In this document: positions 53,376 through 64,000 of the stretch, in pieces
Numbering within the stretch: position 1 is the stretch's first letter
Layout of the letters: every line of letters starts with the position of its first letter
Origin: Gaeumannomyces sp. JS-464
Lineage: Eukaryota > Ascomycota > Sordariomycetes > Magnaporthales > Magnaporthaceae
Reading direction: 5' to 3'
DNA length: 64,000 nt
NCBI GenBank assembly: GCA_002197995.1
Contig: NGZR01000011.1
Span: forward strand, 23,802-87,801
Program-made: the position numbers and the translations under genes
Notes under the pieces: generated by a model
Told to the model about the DNA's origin: nothing
Seen by the model: only the letters and a program-made list of their open reading frames with translations
The model's database searches: none

Positions 53376-55399
53376 TTACACTTACACTTACACTACACAC
53401 ACCTTGTACCCACACTACTACGTCACACGCGTGTTACACACACTTTACTTACGTTACACTACTCTTACACCTACACACTTACACTTTTCACACTACTACT
53501 CTACTACTTGTTCACGACTACTGTTACTTACCCCTGCGACACGCTACCTACACTTTGTACGCTTCGTACGGGCACTTGGACTCTTTACTACTACGGACTT
53601 ACTTGTTACGTTTTACCTCACCTACTACGTCGTTGACACGTTTTTGTCTACTACTTACTTACTACGTGACGTACCTACTTACACTACGCCTCCTACCGAC
53701 ACGTACGCGACACACGCCGTACCTTCGTACGGCTACCTACCACACTGACTACACACACCTACACGACCACACCTTCGCTGCACACTCACTCACACTACAC
53801 CACTCGGGGTTTGACTACTTCTTGCACTTACACTCCACACTCTTTTTTACACACTTTGGTTACTTACTTACACCACACACTTACACTTGGGCACACCCTA
53901 CTTGCTTCTCGGCTACACACTACACTACACACACACACTACTACCGCTGGCTGGCTTCACCACGCACGACTGTACTGCTACTACACACTTACTCTTACAC
54001 TTTACTTCACTTGCGCACACGCGACCTGACTTTTACTTTCACCGACACTCTTACTCTACACTCCTCTTTGGTTACGACTGACGCCTTACGACTTTACACA
54101 CACTTCACGCTACCTACGACACTTCACACTCTTCACACACTCCTCTCTTTACACCCCTCTACTCTCACTGGTTTTTACACACTGGACTTACTTTACTCTC
54201 ACTACTGTCCGACACACGTTTCTACACCACTACACACTACCTCCACGCACCCACACTTGCTACCTTCCACGACACTACACTACTACCCACCACTCCACAC
54301 ACACACGTACACTACACAGACTCTTACGTACACACACTTCACTCTCTTACACACTGTTGACGACTACCCTTACAACCTTACTGACACACCTCCACTCTAC
54401 ACTTTACACCACCCACTACTTTACGCCACACACTTACACCTACACACACACACCCTCACCCTGACACACACACTCCCGCCACTCCACCTCACGACACTCA
54501 CGGACTACGTACACTACTTTTCTACTACACGGGGCCTACGACACACACACCACGCACGTTTACGGACACACACTACGTCTTCACACGGACTGCGACTACA
54601 CACCTACACACTTTACTCGACACGCACCGACTACTTTACCACACTTTCTTGTACACCCTTTGGCTGACTACACACTGTTCCCTTCACACCTACACTTTAC
54701 TACGACCTACTTTGCTTACACTACGTACACACAACACTCTGCTTTCTTTGACGTTACTTACACGGGTACACTTACTCACACACTGTGACACACTGACTTT
54801 TACACACTACTCACTCTACACGACTCTTACCGCGACACTACTTGACTTTACTTCCCCTTACCTACTGACACTGTTTCCACACTACCTACCCTACACACTA
54901 CTTTCTACACTTTGCACTACACTACACACACTTACCTTTACGACGTGACACCTTGTACTTTGACACACTACACACGGACCGGACCACTACGACACTTTCC
55001 CACTTACGGACTTCCTTTGACACACACCTACCGTTGACACACCACACCCTTCTGCACTCTGACACTACACCCACGACTACTACACACTACACACGGTACT
55101 ACTACGCTTACGTACTGGTACACTTACTGACTACGACGTACCACTTGACGTACTCTTTGTTGACGTACGCTACCGCACCACACTACGACACGACTACACG
55201 TGACGACTGTACTGTACTACGACCGTGTGTCTACGTACCGACTTACACGACGACACGGACTACCTTACTTACGACTACACGTACTCGGACTGACACACTT
55301 GTACTTTGTACTTTGACTACGCACGTACACTACACACTTACCGACGTACTACACTACCTCACTACGCACCACGTACACGACACTACGGGGTCACTACTG

Positions 55400-58300
55400 G
55401 TACCCCACTACCTTACACTCACTTCTTTACTTCACTACACACACACTGACACTACACTACACCTACCTACACTGTACACTACTTGACGACTACGTACACT
55501 ACGACGACCACGACACCTACGACCACTACGTTACTACTTTTTACTACACTACACTGTACACTACGACTTACACTTACTACTTACTTACTTTCTACTCACA
55601 CTACACTACTCCCCGTTTACACTTTACGACACTTTTTACACACTACACGGACTTTACTTTTACTACACTCACGACAACACAACACTACACACTTTCTTTA
55701 CTTACCACTTTACGACTACGTACACACCTGCCCACACTTACCACCTTGTACACGACACTACGCGACTTACACACGACGACACACACACTACTACACCCTT
55801 TACTCTACTACGCACGCACCTTACTACCCATTTTTTACGCACACACACACCTACCCACGGGGACGGACACACTTTACCACTTACACTACACGTTACTTCA
55901 CTTACGCTTGTTTACGCTTACCTTACGCTTGTTTTTACACTTTACACCTTTACGTTACACACGCCACACACTACACTGACACACTACACTTTACCTTACT
56001 TTTACACGTCACTCACCACCACTTTACCTTACGTACGACCCTACCCTACACTTTACGTCTGCCCCTGTTCACTACCTGCTTTACACTACCACACGTACAC
56101 TCTCACGCTACACTCCTTTTTTACTTACACGGTGACGCTTTACTTTCTACACTTACGTTCGGCTACCTTGACCACTCACGTCACTTGACACACTCTTTTA
56201 CACTTTGACCTCCTTTGACTTTGACTGACACGTTACACACGACTGGTACTGACTTTTACGCACTACGTTACTCACGTGACACACTTCTCGCACTACCACA
56301 CACACTCCGCACCGGTCTGTTCCTTGGGTACAACGACACTACTTTACCCACCACTTTACACACACACACTCTACCTACACACCTTTTCACTACACTACGC
56401 TCACTCACCGACGACTGTTGACACCTACACTGACACACTCTTACGTACGTACCTTGACACACTCCTGACCTTACTACGGTGGCACGACTTTACTTTACTA
56501 CTTACACTACTACACACACACACACCCCACCCGCTCGTACACTCCACGCACACCTCACCTCACGGGTCGTTACACTACACCTGGGTTTACCGACACGGTC
56601 TACGACCACGGCACACGTTTCTGGGACACACGCTTCTTTACACGTCCACTCACGTTACACTCCTCTACTTTACACACGACACGCACCGTACTACTTTACT
56701 ACACTACGCTTGACACGACCCACGTACTCCGTTACACACTGCTCCTTTCGTTGCACTCACTCACTACACCTACCCTCTCTACACTACACGTACGTACGTC
56801 GGCCCACTTTTTGGGTTACTTACACGGACTACTTGTCACACACTGACGGACACTTACTACCACGCTACACACACTACGGTTCTACACCGACACTTACACG
56901 GACACACACACCTACACGGCACACTCTGCACCCTGCACACACCTACACTTGTACCCTACCTGACCCACACACTACACACCACTACACTACACGGTTTACA
57001 CTACGCTCCTTACTCTTTTTTACTGGACGCTTTTTTGACACACCCTGGTGGACCTGACTCACTCCTGTACTTGACACTCTTGGGTTTTTTCTACACGTTT
57101 GACCCACTACACACACCACCCCTCACTCCGTACACTCCTGTACACTACACACTCACACGGTTTACACGGGGACGACTGACACTCCTTACCCTGACACGTA
57201 CTACACTCACACCCGACACCTGACACCTACGACTTTACTTACGTACGACACTACGACTCTACCTTCTACACTTTACTTACGTACGCTACGTACCACGGGG
57301 TTTTGACCTGGACACTACCGGACTGCTACTTACACACACTTCACCTACACTGTTCGACGTACTACACCCTTTTACACTGTTACTTACTTTACACTGTGAC
57401 CACACTTACCTACCACACTTGTTACCCACACGACTTACACACACCACTCTACTACCCTTTTTTACACCCGTGTTTACCACGTTACACACACGACGGACTA
57501 CACTACACACTGACTACACACTACTACACACCCTACTGTTACTCGGACTGACACTGGACCTTTACTCTTCACGCCACACTACGCTTTTTTTTACACTACA
57601 CTTACACACGCTACCGGTGTACTCACCGTACACACGTCTCTGACGGACCCCTACCTCACTACACCGGGGCTTGTTACTTTTGGTTTCCTGCTGACTTGTC
57701 CACACTTACTACCACTTTTCACCTTGACACTTACTACTACACACACCCACGTACGCACTACACTTGTACACGGACGTTTCCACGCACTACTGGTGACTAC
57801 TACTTTTTCACTACACTACGACTACTACACTACTACTTTACACGGTACACTGCTTCACTACACCTACCGCTACGACACGTACGGCGGCTTCGCCTACTTG
57901 CACTTACACCACACACTACACCGACGCTTGCGCCGGTACACTTCTTACACTACTCTACACGTTTACACACACACTTACTACCTGTACACTACTACCACCT
58001 ACACCTACTACACACTGCTGCACGGCGTTCCTCTTTTTTTCCACCCTGCACACACGACACACTACTACGTACACTACGTTACACACCTTACACACGCTAC
58101 ACTACACACGGACTTTACTACTACACACACTACTCCCCTTACGTTGACCTACACTTACACCTGGACTACGGACGACACTTGTTTTTACTCTACTTACACT
58201 TGTTTACTACCTCTTTACTTGTTACTTTGACACTACACACTACTACACACACACACACCCCTACTACGTTACTTACACTACTACATACACACTGCACTTT

Positions 58301-61300
58301 ACGTTACCTACACTACGACACTACTGTACTTACACTACACACACTACCACACGCTTGACGTTGACTTCTACTTGTACGACTACTACCTTACACACGCTAC
58401 ACTACACTACTACACATCCTACCACTGACGACGACTACGTACCTGTCTTACACTGTTACCGACCACACTACTTCCTACTACTACGTACTACACCACACTA
58501 CACACCACACACGCACACACACCACCACGCACAGACACTGACTACACACCACACACACACACACTCTTGTTTACCTACACGTCTACCTTACGCGGACGGG
58601 TCGCTACCTTCTCACCTACACGCACGCGACACGCTGCGACACGCACACGGACACGAACACTACGACCCCTTACGTACGACACACTACACACACACACACC
58701 TACGCTTACTACCTGACTCTTACTACACCCGACCCTACCTTACTACTTGACTTACGCACGACCTTACTCTGCTACGTGACTTGTCTGTTGGTTGACTTTG
58801 TGTGTACGTACACCACACACGGCTACCTGCTTACCCCTTTACGGACTACGACACGCACCACACGCACCCACACACTTACCTACACTTGTCACGACACGTA
58901 CACCTGGACGTTTACACACACACTCGACTACGACTCTTCCACGTGTTCACTTCCACGACTTTTACTTTGCACTACACTTTCCTTACTACCCCTCTGGTGT
59001 TACACACTGTCCACCCACTTTTACTACACACTTTCTGCTACCTCGACACTTCACACTCACGCGACACTCTTTACCCTTTTTCTGCGCACGCTACCCCGTA
59101 CTACGGACTGTTTTTACACGACACTTCTACTGACTTACTACTCACTACACTTACTCACGACACACACTTTACGTACCACTTGGACACACTACACCTCACG
59201 TGACTTTACACCACACACCGACACCCACGACCGACCCACACTTACACACGTACACGTTACCACACGCTTTCTACACTACACTACACTTCACTCTCGTACG
59301 ACTGTTGACGCTACGTTGACACACACTACACTTGACACCACCCTACCTCCACCACTTTACTTACCGACCCTTTGTTACACCCTTTACCACACGACACACC
59401 ACTCCTTCTCCGGTACGTACACACCCCGGCCACTTCACTTCACGGACTGTGGTACACTTCTTGTGTACACTACGACTACACGCTACGGTCTACGACTACC
59501 TGGACACTACTACGTCACGGGACACACGCTGCTTTTACACTACCCTCACGACTACACACCCTACACACTTACACTGACACTCTTACTACTTACACCACAC
59601 TACTTTTTTACACGTCACACTTTCACGTTACACTTTTTGCACTTACACGCACTACACTACTTACACCGACTACTCTACACTCACACACGTTGGACACACT
59701 CGGCACCCTTTTGACGTTTTACACTACCACACTGCACACACACTGACGGTACACACACTACCTTGGTACACTTTGTTTACACGACGACACGTACACCTCT
59801 GTCTGACACTGCACCACCACTACCTTTTACGCTTCACGACTTTACGTACACTTACTCCCTACCACCCACTCACACACGTACACTTTACACTTTGCTCCAC
59901 ACACACGTTTACACGACTCTTTTGTACTGACACGACGCACACTTTGGACACTACCGACCTTCACACCCCGTCCCGGCACTACGTGCTTACACTACACGGT
60001 ACCACGCACACGGGTCACTGGTGGTGGGACCTACACCTCTACACGACTCCTACCTACTCTACCGTACTCTGACTGCACACTCTTTTTACACACTACTACC
60101 CTTCCTTTACTACACGGTGCCGACGGACGCCTTGACACACTACTGTACCTACACTGGTTCCTGTACTACTACTACCTACACTGCTTGACGCTGCCCCTTT
60201 CACTTGTACGGACTACACACTACGTTTTACTCCCACGTACTCTACGGTCACTACCACCTTCCACACTTGACACCTTTACGCCCTCCCACGACCCGTTGAC
60301 ACCGGACTACCGACCCTTTTACACTTGGCTACGGTTTCTCTGACGTGTTTCTACCCTACTTTGACCACCACGACGACTACTTTGGGCTTTGACCTTCTTC
60401 ACGTGTGACCTACCGCTTTCTTACGGCTTCGCCTACTGGTTTCTTCACGTACTGTTTACTACACCCACACACTTTGTGCGCACACGCTACCACGCCGTCT
60501 TTACACTACTACTACTTCCGGGTTTACAACGTACTTACACACTACGTACCTGTTCTCTCTCACACGTACACTACCCTTACACTACGACGCACGTACTTCT
60601 ACACACACTCTCTACTTTACACCCACGACGTACCCCACTACTACTTACACACGCCTTACCACACACTGTTACCTACGTTTTTACACTCTTTTACTACTGC
60701 TTACACTGGACACTACACTACACCACACGACACACACTCTACTGACCTTACACACTTTACCACCTACGACTCCACACTACTACACGTCTTACTTACTTTG
60801 TCACACACTTACGTGACTTCGACTACACACTACCCACGACTTACCCTTACTTTTCCACTCGGCTCCGCCGACACGTTTACTCTACGGCCCACTACTACTT
60901 ACTACTACTTTTACCGGGCTGTACTACGTACCCACCCTGACACGTGTTACACGGTTGACACTACGTTTCTTACCGGTTACTCCTCCCCCTGTACTACACG
61001 CCACCACGGTCTACGACACACACGTACCTGACACTACACGACTGTGGACTACACGACGCGACACACACCGACGACACGCCACTACTTACCGTTACACTGA
61101 CACCACACGACGACACCTACCTTCACCCGTCACGTGACTACCTGTACACTACACACTCACGGACTTACACGTTACTTACCCTGTGTGTACACCGACGACA
61201 CACTCTGTACGTACTTACGTACGTGCACTTCTTTTTTACTTACTTGTTACACGACACTACTCACCTCTTACACCCGTTGACACGACACGTTGACACTACT

Positions 61301-62399
61301 CTTCTTAACACTGTACTTTACTTGGACGCTACACACCTACACACTTTTTTTGGTTGTACACACCGTGACACACCACACCCACACACACTTTGTCGTACAC
61401 ACTACTGACTACGACACACGTTACAACACGTTTACACACTCTTTACTTGCTGCACTACCTACCACTACGCACCTACACGTACACGCACTTCCTTTCTACT
61501 TACTTACTTACGACACTACCACCCTTACACTACCACTGACACACACACAACACCCCTTACTACCTTACTACTACTAACTACACGACACACACGACTACAC
61601 ACACGACTTACTTACACACGACTACTTTTACTTGCCCTTCCCTTACGCTGGCTGCTTCTACTACACGACGGCCGACACACGGTACACACACGCTACCACC
61701 ACTGTACACCTACCCGTCTCCGTTGCTCTTTTACCACGTACGCTTCTTTCCTGTACGCCCGACACGACGACACGCTACTACACTTGTACACGTACCTACC
61801 TGACTTTACGACTCCGCGACTTGTTCACTTACACACGTTACTACACCTTACTCACTTTGTTACTTACTTACTTACACTTACTACACACCTTACTCCTTTG
61901 GCTTGTTACCCACTACCCTGACACTTACACGTCACGCCACCTTACTACACTCTTTCGACTACTACGCTTGGTACCCTACACACGGCACTTACGACACGTT
62001 CCCCGACGTTTGACTACGTTTACGCCCACCACGTACCGGCCCACTTCACCCGGTACGGCACACACTACACTCTTTTTACTTCTACACACTTGACGTTACA
62101 CACCCACCTACCTGTACCCTACTACACTCACACGGACACACGTACAACGACTTACTTACACTACACACCACGACTGTTCACTTACACGACTACTTGTTGT
62201 GACTACTCCACTACTCCTCCGGACTACGCACACACGCACGGACTACTACACACACACGACACTTACCTTGTACTACGTACACACTTACTTTCTACACTAC
62301 ACACACACACCACACACACTACTACTTTGGCTACTACACTGGCTACCACACACTGTACGTTACCTACTACGTACGGTACTCGCACTCACTACTACCGTC
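55400..62399 (-). CDS. nad2: Second, partial copy of nad2 (exons 6, 5, 4)
   Basis: Minus-strand exons: 6 at 55400-55871 (GGTACCCATACTTAATCATT = NEWLSMGT side; GGGGAGGAA = PPLVGFF side), 5 at 58043-58446 (ACCTGCAAAAG...CCTACATGAGAGATAGTACT), 4 at 62055-62399 (AGGCAAATAATC...GCATCATATACGTC). Introns between them are copies of introns 5 and 4. Exon 3 would lie beyond the window. Confidence 0.82.
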
Positions 62400-64000
62400 C
62401 ACCACTGACTGACCGGTTACACACTTTACTCGCCACACACTTACACACGACACACACACCACACTTTTACTACTACACTCACTACTACCCTCTGCTTACT
62501 TTCACTACGTACGCCGTACCTACCGTACCTACACTACGTTTACTTCTACGGTACTCTACCCTTTACTCACTTCCTCTTCTACTTACGACCGACACTACTA
62601 CACACACCCTTCGTTACGTTACACACTGACACCTTTACGTTACTCACTTGTGCTCACTTTTTGACCTTTACGCTCACACTCTTCACACACTCCTTACGAC
62701 TTTACACCGCCACACTACACTACGACGTACTTGACACACACACGGTACACACACTCTTTCACTACACTCTTTGACACTGACTTGACCTCTACACACCACT
62801 ACTACACTCTTACTACACGACACACGTTTGACCCACCACCCCGACACGACACACTCTACCACACACTTTCACACTACGTACATTCACTCTCTACACTACT
62901 GTGACGTACCTACCACACACACGTACACTGACTACCCACCTTCCTGTTACTGTACACTTTACGACTCTCTACACTACCTACACTTTACACACACACACCC
63001 ACCACCCACCTTGTACACACACCCACGCTACCCCACTTGACGGGTCTACACTTTGACACCTACACGTGGTGGTACACTACACTGGTTTTGCTACACACGC
63101 ACACCACGTACTTACGGGACACGGCTTCTACACTACGTACACACGACACACTCCTCTACTTTACACACGACACGCTCTACACTTACACCTACTTTTTTGT
63201 ACACACTCTTCACGTTGTACACACTGTTCCCTACCGTTGCACTCACTCACTGACCACACCTTTTACACACTACACTACACACTCACGACACACTTACTTA
63301 CGTTTTTACGACGGACTACTTTACTCACACACACTGACGGTACTACCTTTGTTACTACTTTGACTCTACACACGACACCACTACTCACCACACACACCTA
63401 CCACACATCTTTCTTTACCCACACTACCACTCCTTCTGCACGACACGGACTGTACTTGGTTTTACACTACACTTTTACACACGACTCTACGGTCTACACC
63501 ACTACACACACACACTTACACCCTCTACACTTGTCACACCCTACGTACGGTTTTTTGGTGACTTTACCGACACTTACGACACCACGACACACGCACTCCT
63601 TCTGCACTCACGACGACACTCCTGACTACTACACACTCACACGGACTCTACTACGGTACACTTTGTTACTTGTCTACGGTTACGACCGCACCTACGACAC
63701 TGACACACTTGTTTTGACACTACACTTTGGTTACGACACGGGACTTTTACACCTTGACTACACCTTCTTACCGACACGCCCTTTACGACGTACCACTCTT
63801 ACACACTGTGGTACACACTTCACTACCCACCACTCACACCTACCCGTTACCTCGTTGCTCTTTTACCACACTACACTACCTCGACCTGCTTGACTCGTAC
63901 TGTTTACCTGACCTTACGACTCCGCGACTTGCCCACTTCGCTTTCACCTCACTCTTCTGACCTGTTACCTGTACCCTGACGACTACACTTACACTTCACG

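Larger units (their letters stand above)
1..64000. other. Window-wide 'A becomes AC' corruption of a fungal mitochondrial sequence
   Basis: On the written strand nearly every A is followed by C, so ATG, TAA and TAG cannot occur in the raw text and long meaningless Thr/His/Tyr/Leu-rich frames appear. Replacing AC by A restores recognisable genes: rnl segments, seven tRNAs, nad2, nad3, atp9 and intron endonucleases. Original AC is written ACC, as conserved rnl stretches show: decoded AGACCCTATGCAGC is written with four Cs after the second A. I noticed only five unmodified A's before 47.2 kb (16720, 18088, 19166, 31105, 43841) and about four dozen after it. Every coordinate in this annotation includes the extra bases. 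Confidence 0.96.
47232..64000 (-). repeat. Right arm of large inverted repeat
   Basis: Decoded and reverse-complemented, this arm repeats 29592-47178 through to the window end; its last bases correspond to the core of nad2 intron 3. Differences from the left arm are mainly one-base homopolymer changes, for example AAACCG against AAACG near 47785. It holds nearly all of the A's that lack an added C. Confidence 0.9.

Noticed and set aside
1..64000. Long uninterrupted raw reading frames encoding Thr/His/Tyr/Leu-rich peptides
   Set aside because: They follow from the AC rule: TAA, TAG and ATG cannot form on the written strand, and codons such as CAC, ACA and TAC are forced. None matches a protein family, and the decoded frames are different.
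1..64000. Satellite or simple-sequence DNA, or synthetic data-storage DNA
   Set aside because: The apparent low complexity disappears on decoding, giving ordered mitochondrial genes.
1..64000. A biological C-insertion phenomenon (compare C-insertion RNA editing in Physarum mitochondria)
   Set aside because: Insertion after every A, on the written strand in both arms of an inverted repeat, is not explainable by editing, which acts on RNA at sparse sites.

Overview
**What the window is.** This is not normal DNA text. On the written strand almost every A is followed by C; AA, AG and AT are essentially absent. If each 'AC' is read back as a single 'A', a conventional A+T-rich fungal mitochondrial genome appears. 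This was done by hand, over most of the sequence but not every line. The recovered features are a split large-subunit rRNA (rnl), a tRNA cluster, nad2, nad3, atp9, and many group I and group II introns with homing-endonuclease or reverse-transcriptase genes. TGA is read as Trp (mold mitochondrial code 4). All coordinates refer to the window as given, extra Cs included. Reading frames taken from the raw text are artefacts. 'Decoded' below means after AC->A.

**Organism.** Fungal mitochondrion. The evidence is UGA=Trp, a nad2-nad3-atp9 order on one strand, an intron at the classic rnl omega site, LAGLIDADG and GIY-YIG intron genes, and families of short G+C-rich dispersed repeats. I cannot place it below kingdom level.

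**Layout, + strand.** 1-20540: rnl exons broken by a group II intron with a reverse transcriptase (18-4105), several group I introns (4287-12130), a second group II intron (13559-15981) and an intron at the omega site (17137-19948). 20541-24332: dispersed repeats and tRNAs L(uaa), A(ugc), F, L(uag), Q, H, R(ucu). 24333-38566: nad2, at least six exons and five introns; one intron-encoded LAGLIDADG gene is itself interrupted by a group I intron carrying a GIY-YIG gene. 38780-40020: a further LAGLIDADG gene. 40701-42957: nad3 with one intron. 42960-44210: repeats. 44211-45140: atp9 with one intron. 45380-46870: an IENR/LAGLIDADG_2 gene.

**Fold-back.** Around 47.2 kb the sequence turns round. From 47232 to the window end it is the reverse complement of 29592-47178, apart from small mostly homopolymer differences. 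It repeats the LAGLIDADG_2 gene, atp9, nad3 and nad2 exons 6, 5 and 4 on the minus strand. In both arms the extra C follows A of the written strand, so in the second arm it sits beside T of the coding strand. The insertion therefore belongs to the text or base-calling, not to the molecule. Frequent one-base length differences in homopolymers, between arms and against conserved proteins, point to an unpolished long-read consensus or a single fold-back read. The most interesting biology underneath is the intron-within-an-endonuclease-gene arrangement and the heavy intron load of nad2 and rnl.
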